A stretch of 64,000 nucleotides of DNA from Methylocapsa acidiphila B2 (GCF_000427445.1 NZ_KE386496.1:2367844-2431843), one strand, 5' to 3'; counted from the stretch's first letter, positions 11,942-21,390 are shown. The notes: generated by a model from the letters alone, not told the origin. Numbers and translations are program-made.

Positions 11942-12547
11942 ATGCAGCTTTCGGTATCGGGGCTCAGCGTCGAGCGCGGCGGGCGAATCGTTTTCTCCGC
12001 ATTGTCCTTCACGCTCCAGGCCGGCGAGAGTCTCGTCGTCACGGGCCGCAACGGGGCCGGAAAGTCGAGCTTGCTGCGCGCGCTCGCGGGCCTTCTCCCG
12101 AGCGCTGAAGGCGCGATTTCCTATGCGCCCGCCTCGGACGAGCCGCTCTACGAAATGACCCATTACGTCGGCCATGCGGACGCGCTCAAAAGCGCGCTGA
12201 CCGCGCGCGAGAATCTTGCGTTCTTCGCCGCGGCTCTCGGCGCCGGGCGCGGCGGCTGCTCCCCTGAAACGGCGCTCGACGCTTTCGGCCTCGGCCGCGT
12301 CGCGGCGCTTCCTTGCGCCTATCTTTCGGCGGGGCAAAAACGGCGCGTCTCGCTCGCTAAGCTCCTCGTCGCGAAGCGGCCGCTCTGGCTGCTCGACGAA
12401 CCGACGACCGCGCTCGACGCCGCTTCGCAGGAGACGATGACGAAGGTCATGCAAGCGCATTTGAATGAGGGGGGCATGATCGTGGCGGCGACCCATGCGA
12501 GTCTCGATCTCGCGGCGCGCGAGCTGCGGCTCGGGGCGGCGGCATGA
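11942..12547 (+). CDS. ccmA: Cytochrome c maturation ABC exporter, ATP-binding subunit
   Basis: 201 residues, the usual CcmA length. It has Walker A in GRNGAGKSSLLR, the ABC signature LSAGQKRR, and Walker B in LWLLDEPTTALD. CcmA with CcmB and CcmC releases heme-loaded CcmE for attachment to apocytochromes in the periplasm. It overlaps ccmB by four bases, so the two are translationally coupled. It diverges from acnA across a 134-base spacer that must hold both promoters. Confidence 0.95.
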   Translation: MQLSVSGLSVERGGRIVFSALSFTLQAGESLVVTGRNGAGKSSLLRALAGLLPSAEGAISYAPASDEPLYEMTHYVGHADALKSALTARENLAFFAAALGAGRGGCSPETALDAFGLGRVAALPCAYLSAGQKRRVSLAKLLVAKRPLWLLDEPTTALDAASQETMTKVMQAHLNEGGMIVAATHASLDLAARELRLGAAA

Positions 12548-13221
12548 GCGAGGCTCCCGCGCCCCGATCTGCGCTTGTCGCGCTCTTTATTCGTGAATTG
12601 CAAATAGGTCGGCGGATCGGCGGCGGCGCCAGCTTAGGGGTCGTCTTCTTTCTAATTCTTGTGACTCTGACGCCTTTCGCCGTCGGCCCCGATCTCGTGC
12701 TGCTCGCGCGGATCGCGCCGGCCATCCTATGGATCGCCGGTTTGCTCGCCACCTTGCTCGGGCTCGACCGCCTGTTCCAGGCCGATCACGAAGACGGGTC
12801 GCTCGATCTCCTGTTGATGAGCCGGGCTCCGATCGAGCTAATCGTCCTCGTCAAATGTTTCGCCCATTGGCTTTTGACCGGCCTGCCGCTCGTCCTCGCC
12901 GCGCCTTTCTTCGGCTTGATGCTCGCGCTGCCGGCGAATCAAATTGCGAGCGTCGCCTTGTCTCTTCTCGCAGGCACCCCGGCCCTGACGCTGATCGGCG
13001 CCATCGGCGCGGCGCTCACGGTCAGTCTAAGGCGCGGCGGGCTCTTGCTCGCCGTCCTGATTCTGCCGCTTTGCGTGCCGGTTCTCATTTTCGGGGTCGC
13101 CGCTGCGAGCGGACCAAGCGATTCCGCCGCGCCGTTCCTCATCCTTTGCGCGCTCACCCTCTTCGCGCTCGTCGGCGCGCCAATCGCCGCCGGCGCGGCG
13201 CTACGACGCATGGGCGAATGA
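12544..13221 (+). CDS. ccmB: Heme exporter subunit CcmB
   Basis: 225 residues with six predicted membrane spans. Typical CcmB features are the N-terminal LFIRELQIGRRIGGG, then LDRLFQADHEDGSLDLLLMSRAPIEL split over the first cytoplasmic loop. Partner of CcmA in the inner-membrane Ccm complex. In most relatives ccmC follows at once. Here ccmC lies 3 kb further on, behind three envelope genes. Confidence 0.95.
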   Translation: MSEAPAPRSALVALFIRELQIGRRIGGGASLGVVFFLILVTLTPFAVGPDLVLLARIAPAILWIAGLLATLLGLDRLFQADHEDGSLDLLLMSRAPIELIVLVKCFAHWLLTGLPLVLAAPFFGLMLALPANQIASVALSLLAGTPALTLIGAIGAALTVSLRRGGLLLAVLILPLCVPVLIFGVAAASGPSDSAAPFLILCALTLFALVGAPIAAGAALRRMGE

Positions 13222-13333
13222 TCCAGGATCGCGTCGCCGGGGCTTGGCTCCGCCTATGCGGCAATTTACTTGGCGCTTGAAAACATTTATCAGATCAAAG
13301 GTCAAAGCGAAGCTATCGGCGATCGAGGCCATG

Positions 13334-14239
13334 ATGAAACAGCTCGGCGTTCTCTTGCTTGCTGCCGCCCTGGGTTTTCTCGGAGCCGCGCCCTGCGCTT
13401 TGGCGCAAAAGCCTCCCGCCGTCGTCAAGAAACATCCGGCGACGCATGAAAAAGCCCCGGCCGACGCGAGCGAGAAGAAGCCGGCCGCTGACGTCGCCGC
13501 TCCGGTGGCGAGCGAGAAGCCCGCGCCGGCGCCGAGCGATCCGGACCATCCGGCGATTGAGCCGGCCGCGCTCGCTCTTCTCAAAGCCTCGAGCGAACGG
13601 CTGGCCCAAGCCAAGAGCCTTTCCTTCGTGGCGCGCGGCGCGTTCGACGTGCCCGCCCGCAACGGCCAGCCACTTTTCTATCTCACCCGGTCCGAAGTCC
13701 TTCTCGTGCGGCCGAACAAGCTTCGAGTCATCGTCCCCGGCGACGGTCCGCCCACGGAGTTTTATTTCGACGGCAAGGAGGCGGCGGTCTTCACCCCCTA
13801 CGCCGATTTGATCGCCTCCGCTCAGGTTCCCGGGACACTCGATCAGGCGCTCGAGGCTCTCTATCAAAAGGCAGGCGTTTACTTTCCCTTTGTCGATTTC
13901 ATCGTTTCCGATCCCTACAAGGCCCTGACCGACGGGCTGACCAGCGCCTTCGTCATCGGCCAGTCAAAGCTCGTCGGCGACACGACGACCGACATCGTCT
14001 CGATTTCCGATCCGCAGGTGCATTTGCAAATCTGGATCGGGACGGAAGACAAGCTGCCGCGGCTCATCTGGGCGACCTCCGCGGACGGCCCAGACAAGCC
14101 GCGCCATTCCATCGAGTTTTCCGATTGGAAGCTCGACGGCGAGGACGCCGAGGACGCCGAATTCGCGCCCCGAACGACCGCCTCAACGAGGCGCATCCCC
14201 TTCGCCCGGCCCGACGCGGCGCAGAGCGCAAAGCCTTGA
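13334..14239 (+). CDS. DUF2092 family predicted periplasmic protein
   Basis: 301 residues. I chose the ATG at 13334 because a GAGG site lies five bases upstream; the neighbouring ATG at 13331 is nearly equivalent. A signal peptide (MKQLGVLLLAAALGFLGAAPCALA) is followed by a Lys/Pro/Ala-rich linker of ~50 residues. The folded domain, ~75-285, has LLKASSERLAQAKSLSF, then FYFDGKEAAVFTP, as in DUF2092 proteins, a periplasmic family with a LolA-like appearance and unknown role. It separates ccmAB from ccmCDG. Confidence 0.8.
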   Translation: MKQLGVLLLAAALGFLGAAPCALAQKPPAVVKKHPATHEKAPADASEKKPAADVAAPVASEKPAPAPSDPDHPAIEPAALALLKASSERLAQAKSLSFVARGAFDVPARNGQPLFYLTRSEVLLVRPNKLRVIVPGDGPPTEFYFDGKEAAVFTPYADLIASAQVPGTLDQALEALYQKAGVYFPFVDFIVSDPYKALTDGLTSAFVIGQSKLVGDTTTDIVSISDPQVHLQIWIGTEDKLPRLIWATSADGPDKPRHSIEFSDWKLDGEDAEDAEFAPRTTASTRRIPFARPDAAQSAKP

Positions 14240-14308
14240 CCATGAGGCGCGGCGCGGCGGCTTGAACAAGGATCGAGGTCGAGCGCACAATCGCCTGAAG
14301 GATCGCCA

Positions 14309-14905
14309 ATGAGGTCTATAGCCATGACACGCAATCTGCTTCCGGGCGCCGCCGTCCTCGCCTTCGCCCTGACCATCGGCGCGCCGCAGCCCGCCGACGC
14401 ATTTCGCGGCGGCGGCTTTGGAGGATTTCATGGCGGCGGATTGGGCGGCGGAGGCGGCGCCTGGCATGCCGGCGGCATGGACGGCGGCTGGCACGCGGGC
14501 GGGGTCACCGGCGGCGGGACCGCTTGGCATGCCGGCGGCGTCGCAGGCGAGGGTTTGCATGGAACGGCGGTCAATGGCGGCGGGGTCTATCACGGCGCCG
14601 GCGACTGGGGCGGCACCTGGCACGGAGACGGCTGGCACGCCGGCGGCTTGTACGCCGGCGGGTTTCATGGTCCAGCCGTGGTCAATAGCTATTACCATGG
14701 CGGTTGCTGGAATTGCGGCGCAGCGGCCGTCGGGGTCGCGGCGGCGGCGACGGCCGTCGCGATTGGGACCTTGGTGGCGTCGGTGCCGGCCGGCTGTCCC
14801 TACCAAGTCGTCGAGGGCGTGAATTATTACGTCTGTGGCGGAACCTGGTACCAGCCCTATTACGGAGCTAACGGCCTCTATTATCGCGTCGTGCCGCCGC
14901 TCTGA
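14309..14905 (+). CDS. Gly/His-rich exported protein
   Basis: 198 residues from the ATG at 14309 (GAAGGA site); the ATG at 14324 is also possible. The signal peptide ends at PQPADA. Residues ~35-125 are low complexity, Gly/Trp/His-rich, with repeated WHAGG units. A short hydrophobic AAVGVAAAATAVAIGTLVA segment follows, then a conserved-looking tail with CPYQVVEGVNYYVCGGTWY and YYRVVPPL. The tail resembles a small exported domain seen in many alphaproteobacterial proteins, probably disulfide-linked. The repeated His could bind metal, but this is inference. Confidence 0.65.
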   Translation: MRSIAMTRNLLPGAAVLAFALTIGAPQPADAFRGGGFGGFHGGGLGGGGGAWHAGGMDGGWHAGGVTGGGTAWHAGGVAGEGLHGTAVNGGGVYHGAGDWGGTWHGDGWHAGGLYAGGFHGPAVVNSYYHGGCWNCGAAAVGVAAAATAVAIGTLVASVPAGCPYQVVEGVNYYVCGGTWYQPYYGANGLYYRVVPPL

Positions 14906-15249
14906 GCACAGGCGGCGAATAATAAAGGACGCATGGGCGGGCGGCGGATAGGCAGCCCGCTTTGAAGCCTCGCGCGCGCGATGACAAAATTTGCGCTGCC
15001 CCATCGCTTAAGGGCCTCCATCGGCCTGAAGCATAGGCTTGCCGCCGCCATCTTCCGGCCCGTCGTCACCCTCCAAAAATCAGAACCATGGTCGCGTAGA
15101 TGCGCCGCGTCGCAGGCCGCAGGCGCGCGTTTTCGCCATTCCGGCTAAATGGGACGAAAGTAAACATTTAAGAATGTTGTATTACGTCACTTTAGCACAA
15201 AAGCGAAAATGCCTTTGTGTCGGATACCCCAACACGAAAGGTCTACCAA
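14906..15249. other. Intergenic region upstream of the Omp25-like gene
   Basis: 344 bases. It holds a weak hairpin with three T (14937-14963) that may end the Gly/His-rich gene, and AT-richer sequence at 15160-15210 with an AACATT-TAAG-AATGTT inverted repeat (15163-15178), likely near the promoter of the next gene. No gene seen. Confidence 0.5.
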
Positions 15250-16050
15250 ATGATTCGCAAGTTTACACTTTTCGCAGCTGCGGTCGCCTCCGTATCAACG
15301 AACGCCATTGCAGCCGATCTGCCCTCGCGCGCGCCTCCGCCGGTTTACATACCGCCCGCGGCTTTCACCTGGAGCGGCGTCTATCTCGGGGCGACGGCCG
15401 GATTCGCCCAAGGCTTCCACACAATCGACGATCTCCAGGGCGCGTTTCTTGGCTATCCAGGATTATCAAATGATCGAACCAATGGGTTCGCCGGCGGCGG
15501 AACGCTTGGGGTCAATGTGCAGGCTGGAATGTTTGTTTATGGGCTCGAGACCGACATAAACTGGCTGAGCAATAAGGCTACCTACACGGACCCCAACGGA
15601 GCGATCAACGCTTTCTATCCCTCTGAAACGAACCGCCTCAACTATCTCGGCACAGTTCGTGGCCGCCTTGGCGTCGCATTCGACCGGGCATTGATCTATT
15701 TCACGGCGGGTCTCGCCTATGGGAACCTGAACGACAGCATTCAGTATAATTCCTATACGTCCACGACCTGGAACACGCCTTCATTCGGCGTTAACACAAC
15801 GCGTATAGGGTGGGTCGCAGGCGGAGGCGTCGAATATGCGCTAACCCCGAATTGGACCTTAAAAGGCGAAGCGCTTTACGCGGATCTCAGCAACGCCAAT
15901 GCGACTTGGGTGTCTCCCGGCTCCGGCACCTTTCCGGCAGGAGCGCAATATAATCTCCGCTTTAATACTGCCGCGGCCATCATTCGCGCCGGCGTGAACT
16001 ATAAGTTTGACTGGTTTGCGCCGCCCGGGACCAATATCGCAAAATATTAA
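15250..16050 (+). CDS. Omp25/31-like outer-membrane beta-barrel protein
   Basis: 266 residues from the ATG at 15250 behind GAAAGG. The signal peptide is MIRKFTLFAAAVASVSTNAIA, followed by ADLPSRAPPPVY. The barrel starts FTWSGVYLGATAGFAQG, has GLETDINWLSNKATYT and RGRLGVAFDRALIYFTAGLAYGN, and ends AIIRAGVNYKFDW. This is the Omp25/RopB type of eight-strand barrel abundant in Rhizobiales outer membranes. It is the single-barrel relative of the first half of the protein at 5.9 kb. It lies between the two parts of the ccm locus. Confidence 0.88.
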   Translation: MIRKFTLFAAAVASVSTNAIAADLPSRAPPPVYIPPAAFTWSGVYLGATAGFAQGFHTIDDLQGAFLGYPGLSNDRTNGFAGGGTLGVNVQAGMFVYGLETDINWLSNKATYTDPNGAINAFYPSETNRLNYLGTVRGRLGVAFDRALIYFTAGLAYGNLNDSIQYNSYTSTTWNTPSFGVNTTRIGWVAGGGVEYALTPNWTLKGEALYADLSNANATWVSPGSGTFPAGAQYNLRFNTAAAIIRAGVNYKFDWFAPPGTNIAKY

Positions 16051-16222
16051 GGGCGGACACCGCTCTAACTTTCATCTAATTGGCGCCCAGCGACGCGTCG
16101 GGCTCCCCCGCCTCTCTGGTTCGGCCGTTCTACCGGACGCTCCTCTCGCCCGGCGCGAAACTGCGGTCGAACCGCCTGCAACTGATTTGCCTTTATGCCA
16201 GAGCGGGCCTAGATGGACGCCC

Positions 16223-16996
16223 ATGCAAAACTACGCCAATCCGACGAATTTCCTGCGGCTCGTCAAGCTGGCCGCGCCGGTTCTCGCGGCTCTGACAGCT
16301 CTGCTGCTCGGCCTCGGCCTTTATCTCGCCTGGTTCGTCGCGCCGGCGGATTATCAGCAGGGCGAGACGGTCAGGATCATGTATCTTCATGTCCCCGCGG
16401 CCTGGCTCTCCATGTTCGCCTATGTCGTCATGACCTCCGCGGCGCTCGGCACGCTGGTCTGGCGCCATCCGCTCGCCGACGCCGCGCAAAAGGCCGCGGC
16501 GCCGCTTGGGGCCGGCTTCACCTTTCTCTGCCTCGTGACCGGATCGCTCTGGGGCAAGCCGATGTGGGGGGCCTGGTGGGTCTGGGATGCGCGGCTCACC
16601 TCGGTCCTGATCCTTTTCCTCATTTATCTCGGCCTCGTCGCCTTGTGGACGACGATCGAGGATCAAGGCAAGGCCGCGCGGGGCGCCGCGATCTTCACGC
16701 TGGTCGGCGCGGTGAACATCCCGATCATCAAATTTTCCGTCGATTGGTGGAATACGCTGCATCAACCGGCCTCGGTGTTCCGTCTCGGCGGGCCAACGAT
16801 CGTCGGCTCCATGCTCTGGCCGCTGATCGTCATGGCGCTCGCCTTTACTTTCTTGTTCATGACCCTGCATCTCTTGGTGATCCGCAACGAGATCCTGCGC
16901 CGCCGTCTGCGCCGTCTGTCGATCCTGGCGGCCGACGCCGAGGAGGCCAGCCCCGACCGGCCGCCGTCCTCCTTGGAGGCGGCCTATGAGCAGTGA
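16223..16996 (+). CDS. ccmC: Cytochrome c maturation heme-handling protein CcmC
   Basis: 257 residues from the ATG at 16223 (MQNYANPTNFLRL); the frame upstream to 16007 overlaps the omp gene and is not family-like. Six membrane spans are predicted. The heme-handling Trp-rich motif WGAWWVWDARLTS is intact, with flanking periplasmic His in MYLHVPAAW and NTLHQPASV. It transfers heme to CcmE. It overlaps ccmD by 11 bases, so ccmCDG is a tight unit. Confidence 0.95.
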   Translation: MQNYANPTNFLRLVKLAAPVLAALTALLLGLGLYLAWFVAPADYQQGETVRIMYLHVPAAWLSMFAYVVMTSAALGTLVWRHPLADAAQKAAAPLGAGFTFLCLVTGSLWGKPMWGAWWVWDARLTSVLILFLIYLGLVALWTTIEDQGKAARGAAIFTLVGAVNIPIIKFSVDWWNTLHQPASVFRLGGPTIVGSMLWPLIVMALAFTFLFMTLHLLVIRNEILRRRLRRLSILAADAEEASPDRPPSSLEAAYEQ

Positions 16997-17174
16997 CCCG
17001 AATTTCGGCTTCGTGATCGCCGCCTACGCCATCGGCTTCGTCGTCGTCGGAGCCATGATTGCATGGACATTGCTCGATTACCGGCGGCTGAAGCGGGCTC
17101 TGTCCCGATTTCCTGAGCGAGGCGAGCGCGAGGTCTCGCAGGTCGTCTCCACGGAGCGCAAGAGCAGGACATGA
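16986..17174 (+). CDS. ccmD: Heme exporter protein CcmD
   Basis: 62 residues: one membrane span (FGFVIAAYAIGFVVVGAMIAW) then a basic cytoplasmic tail beginning LLDYRRLKRAL. This is the size and layout of CcmD, which links CcmC, CcmE and the CcmAB exporter. It overlaps ccmC at its start and ccmG by four bases at its end. Confidence 0.88.
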   Translation: MSSDPNFGFVIAAYAIGFVVVGAMIAWTLLDYRRLKRALSRFPERGEREVSQVVSTERKSRT

Positions 17175-17776
17175 GCGCGACGCCGGACTCGGAAAGCCCG
17201 CAGAAAAGGCGCAGCCTCAGTCGCTCGCCCTTGCTCTACCTTCCCTTGGTCGTCTTCGTCGCCTTGGCGGCGCTCTTTTTCGCGCGGCTCTATTCCGGCG
17301 ACGCGTCACGCCTGCCCTCCGCCTTGATCGGTAAGCAGGTCCCGACCTTCGTCCTGCCGCCGGTGGATGGGCTCGCGGACCGGCCGGGATTTTCGGATGC
17401 GGACCTTCGCCGCGGCGGCACTACCCTCGTGAATGTCTTCGCCTCCTGGTGCGTTCCCTGCCATCAAGAGCATGGGTTTCTGATGCGCCTCGCCTCGGAT
17501 CAGGCGCTGGCCGGGCGCGGCCTGCGCATCGTCGGCGTCGCCTACAAAGATGATCCCGCCAATATCCGCAGCTTTCTCGGACAAAGCGGCGATCCCTATG
17601 CGATGATCGGGGCGGACCGCAGCGGTCGCGTCGCGATCGATTGGGGCGTTTACGGCGTGCCTGAAACCTATCTCGTCAAAGGCGACGGGACGATCGCGTA
17701 TAAATTCGTGGGGCCTATGACCGAAGAGGCCTATCAGAAGACAATTCTTCCCGAGGTTGAGAAGATCTTGCGTTGA
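17171..17776 (+). CDS. ccmG: Thiol:disulfide interchange protein CcmG/DsbE
   Basis: 201 residues. An N-terminal membrane anchor (LLYLPLVVFVALAALFFARLY) is followed by a periplasmic thioredoxin fold. It has GKQVPTFVLPPVDGL, the redox motif CVPC in ASWCVPCHQEH, and the cis-Pro segment GVYGVPETYLV. It reduces apocytochrome c cysteines before heme ligation. Last gene of the ccmCDG unit; no clear terminator follows. Confidence 0.95.
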   Translation: MSATPDSESPQKRRSLSRSPLLYLPLVVFVALAALFFARLYSGDASRLPSALIGKQVPTFVLPPVDGLADRPGFSDADLRRGGTTLVNVFASWCVPCHQEHGFLMRLASDQALAGRGLRIVGVAYKDDPANIRSFLGQSGDPYAMIGADRSGRVAIDWGVYGVPETYLVKGDGTIAYKFVGPMTEEAYQKTILPEVEKILR

Positions 17777-17855
17777 GGCCGCAGCCGCAGGGTTGAGGCA
17801 AGGATGACCGCATAATCCTCCCGCTTGCTTTAAAACGAGCGACTGAGGATCGATC

Positions 17856-20800
17856 ATGGCGGGATTGGCGAGCGGATACTTGTCCGAGGCGCAGGCTACT
17901 GAGCCGGCCGTCGGGTCTATCGTCCCGCATCAACTGGCGATCGCGCTCGAATTTTTTCGCGCCGGGCGAGATGACGAGGCGCAAGAGATCTACGCCGCCA
18001 TTCTCGCCAATTCGCCCGACCAATTCGTCTGCCTGCACCATCTCGGCCTCATCGCCCATCGGCGGGGAGACCACGCGGTCGCCGAAAGGCTGATCGAGCG
18101 GGCGGTCGCGGTCAAGCCCGACTATGTCGAAGCTCATTCGAATCTCAACGCGATCTATCGGGCCATGGGCAAGACCGAAAGCGCTCTGGCCGCGGCGCGG
18201 CGCGCTGTCGAGCTCGATCCGAATTTCGCGCAGGCGCATTCCAACCTCGGCGCGGCGCTCGAGGACCAAGGCCAGCTCGAAGCCGCGCTCGCCGCCTATC
18301 GGCGCGCCGCCGCGCTCAATCCGAGCTTCGTCGAGGCCCAGTCGAACGCCGCGAATGTTTTGCGCAAGCTCGGGCGTCCCGATGAGGCGATGGAAACCTG
18401 CTCCAGCGTCATTGCGCAAAGGCCCGACGCGGCTGCGCCCTATTTCAGCCTCGGCAATATTCTCAAGGAGATGCGACGACCGAACCAGGCGATCGAGGCT
18501 TATCGGCGCGCAATCGCCCTACAGCCCGATTTCGCCCAGGTCTATGTCAATCTCGGCAATGTGCTGCAAAGCCAGGAGAATTTCGAGGAGGCGGTCGACG
18601 CCTATCGTGAAGCTCTCGCATTGCGCCCGACGCTCGCCGAAGCGCATGTCAATCTGGGCGCGGCTCTGGACGAGCTCGGCCGATTGGACGAGGCCATCCA
18701 ATCGTTCCGGGCGGGGCTCGAGCTCGATCCGAAACTGATCGCGGTGCGGGCGTGGCTGCATCACAAGCGCCGTCTGATCTGCGACTGGACCGGGATCGAC
18801 GCCGAAGAGGCGGAGCTTCGCGCGTCCATGGAGCGCGATCCGACGCCGGTGCATCCCTTCGCCATTCTCGGCACGCGGGCGACCGCGGCGGAACAGCTGC
18901 GCAACAGCCGCAACTATGCGGCGAGCGTCGCGCGGGGGGCCAAACCTTTCGCGCCTTCGACGACGGAGCCGGCGAGCGGCCGAAAGTTGAGGATAGGCTA
19001 TCTCTCGGCGGATTTTTGCCGCCATGCGACGGCGCTTCTGGCGGTTGAATTGTTCGAGCACTGCGACTCGTCCCGTTTCGAGATCACGGCCTATTCTCAT
19101 GGGCCGGACGATCGCAGCGAAATGAGCGCGCGGCTACGCGCCGCCTTCGATCATTTCGTCGATCTTCGCGCGCTCTCGGACGACGAGGCCGCGGCGCGCA
19201 TCCGTGCGGACAAGATCGACATTCTGATCGAGATGAAGGGTTACACCAAAGGCGCGCGCACGGGGATCTCCGCCCGCCGGCCGGCGCCGGTCCAGGCGAG
19301 CTTCCTCGGCTTCCCCGGGACGATGGGAGCGGATTTCATCGACTACGTCATCGCCGATCCGTTCGTCCTGCCGCTGGATCAGCAGGAGGCCTTCAGCGAG
19401 AAGATCGTTCATTTGCCCCATTGCTATCAGCCGAACGACGCGCGCCGGCTGATCGCGGACCTGACCCCGACGCGAGGGGAATGCGGTCTTCCAGAGGACG
19501 GATTCGTCTTCTGCTCCTTCAACAACAGCTACAAGATCACGCCCGAATTCTTCGACATCTGGATGCGGCTCCTGACCAATGTCCCGGGCGGCGTCCTTTG
19601 GCTTCTCGACACGAACGATCTCGCCAAGCGCAATCTCGTCCGGGAAGCCGCCGCCCGCGGCGTCGATCCCGATCGCCTGGTCTTCGCTCCGAAACTCGCC
19701 TCGCCGGAACATCTCGCCCGCCATCGGCTGGCGGATCTCTTTCTCGACACATTGCCTTACAATGCCCATACGACGGCGAGCGACGCGCTATGGGCGGGCC
19801 TGCCGGTCTTGACTTGCGTCGGACACACATTCGCCGGCCGGGTAGCGGGAAGCCTTCTGCACGCCGTAGGCCTGCCGGAACTCGCCACAGCCTCTCCGGC
19901 GGCCTATGAATCGCTGGCGTTGCGGCTCGCCCGCGAGCCAGATTTGCTGCAGGGCGTCCGCCACAGGCTTATCGGCAACCGGCTGAATTCACCCCTTTTC
20001 GACGCTGCGGCCTATACGCGCGATTTCGAGGCCGCGCTCGAAAATATGTGGAGAATTTTCGAGCAAAAGCGCGAGCCGCGAGCCTTCGCCATCGCGGCGG
20101 CGCCCGAAACGCCGGTCGCGACGGCCAAGATCCAAAGGCTTGCCTATCTTTCCTGCCCGCTTTGCGATCACGCCGACATTCCGGCGATTATCAACGCAGA
20201 TTGCTCGAAACATCCGATCTACCATCCCGCGCTGCCGCCCGTGATGACATGGCGCGAATGCCAAAGCTGCGGTCATGTCTTCACCGACGGCTATTTCGAC
20301 GACGGGGCCTGCGAGCTCATCTTTGCAAAAACGCAACCGAACCAGACGGTTGGATTCGACATGGAGCGGCAGCGACTGGTTTCGGCGCGCGTCGTCGAGC
20401 GGATCGCGCGCCATGTGGCCCCCGGCGGGCATTGGCTCGACGTTGGCTTCGGCAGCGGCTCGCTCTTGTTCGCCGCGGAGGAATGGGGCTATGTCCCGGT
20501 CGGGCTCGACTTGCGCAAGGACAATGTTCAGGCGCTGATCGGACTCGGCTACGAGGCGCATAGCCTATCGATCGAGGAGCTCGAGCATGACGAGCGCTTC
20601 AGCGTCGTGAGCATGGCTGACGTGCTCGAACATATGCCTTTCCCAAAAGCCGGCTTAGCGGCGGCGCGCCGGCTGCTGCTCCCCCAGGGCGCCCTGTTCC
20701 TGTCCATGCCGAACATGGACAATATGGTCTGGCGCCTATTGCACGCGAATAACGTCAATCCTTATTGGGGCGAGATCGAGCACTATCACAATTTCACGCG

Positions 20801-20909
20801 CCAGCGGCTTTACCACCTTTTGGAGGAACATGGATTCACGCCGGCGGCCTATCATGTCAGCGAACGCTACCGCGTTTGCATGGAGGTCGTCGCCATCAAG
20901 CAAGGATGA
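17856..20909 (+). CDS. TPR / O-GlcNAc-transferase-like / methyltransferase fusion
   Basis: 1017 residues, no signal peptide. Residues ~25-310 are about eight TPR repeats (for example PNFAQAHSNLGAALEDQGQLE). Residues ~375-725 are a GT41 (O-GlcNAc transferase/SPINDLY-like) catalytic region, with RIGYLSADFCRHAT, FLGFPGTMGADFIDYVIAD, and FNNSYKITPEFF, whose Lys matches the UDP-contacting Lys of human OGT. A CPLCDH (~765) and CQSCGH (~801) pair looks like a zinc ribbon. Residues ~830-1017 are a class I methyltransferase with DVGFGSGSLLFAAEEWG. The combination suggests a cytoplasmic enzyme modifying a protein or glycan; the target is unknown. GAGGATC precedes the start. Confidence 0.85.
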   Translation: MAGLASGYLSEAQATEPAVGSIVPHQLAIALEFFRAGRDDEAQEIYAAILANSPDQFVCLHHLGLIAHRRGDHAVAERLIERAVAVKPDYVEAHSNLNAIYRAMGKTESALAAARRAVELDPNFAQAHSNLGAALEDQGQLEAALAAYRRAAALNPSFVEAQSNAANVLRKLGRPDEAMETCSSVIAQRPDAAAPYFSLGNILKEMRRPNQAIEAYRRAIALQPDFAQVYVNLGNVLQSQENFEEAVDAYREALALRPTLAEAHVNLGAALDELGRLDEAIQSFRAGLELDPKLIAVRAWLHHKRRLICDWTGIDAEEAELRASMERDPTPVHPFAILGTRATAAEQLRNSRNYAASVARGAKPFAPSTTEPASGRKLRIGYLSADFCRHATALLAVELFEHCDSSRFEITAYSHGPDDRSEMSARLRAAFDHFVDLRALSDDEAAARIRADKIDILIEMKGYTKGARTGISARRPAPVQASFLGFPGTMGADFIDYVIADPFVLPLDQQEAFSEKIVHLPHCYQPNDARRLIADLTPTRGECGLPEDGFVFCSFNNSYKITPEFFDIWMRLLTNVPGGVLWLLDTNDLAKRNLVREAAARGVDPDRLVFAPKLASPEHLARHRLADLFLDTLPYNAHTTASDALWAGLPVLTCVGHTFAGRVAGSLLHAVGLPELATASPAAYESLALRLAREPDLLQGVRHRLIGNRLNSPLFDAAAYTRDFEAALENMWRIFEQKREPRAFAIAAAPETPVATAKIQRLAYLSCPLCDHADIPAIINADCSKHPIYHPALPPVMTWRECQSCGHVFTDGYFDDGACELIFAKTQPNQTVGFDMERQRLVSARVVERIARHVAPGGHWLDVGFGSGSLLFAAEEWGYVPVGLDLRKDNVQALIGLGYEAHSLSIEELEHDERFSVVSMADVLEHMPFPKAGLAAARRLLLPQGALFLSMPNMDNMVWRLLHANNVNPYWGEIEHYHNFTRQRLYHLLEEHGFTPAAYHVSERYRVCMEVVAIKQG

Positions 20910-21390
20910 AGCTCGATTGCGTTTCCCCGGGCGCGGCGTTCGCTGATTTCCGGCCTTCCCACGGTTGCGGCCTCCTTGCCGTCGTCCGGTCGTTCACGTT
21001 CGACGCTGAGCGGAACGAGATTCTCCCTCCACCCCTGTCCTTTCGCGCCAAATCCAATGCGCTAACAGCGCACAGCCGAGCAGCGAGCAGGCGGCTTGAA
21101 ATGCGCGAATTTTGCAGCCCGCATGGCCGAACCACAATATCCCTTCAATGGGCCATCTGTTCATTACGCTTCGTTGCGGCCATGTTGCAGATTAACGGTG
21201 TTGACATTTAGGGCGCTATAGAGTCGAAACTTAATTCATATGATTCGGCTGCTTTCGGGCAGCGTCGCACGCGGCAAATCTCCGCATTTGCGCGGCCGAG
21301 GATTGCAATCACGCCGAAGCTTCCCATGTCTCGACATGTTGGGATCGGCATGCGGCTCGATCCAGCCCGAGTCTTCCATAAACGCGCAAC
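20910..21390. other. Intergenic region with no gene seen
   Basis: 481 bases. Open frames that run through it (for example 20765-21211) extend out of the preceding gene in another frame and have no family likeness. A TTGACA at 21201 has no -10 box at normal spacing. Confidence 0.5.

Noticed and set aside
21201..21224. TTGACA with TATAGAG as a promoter
   Set aside because: Only 11 bases apart, too close for a sigma-70 promoter.
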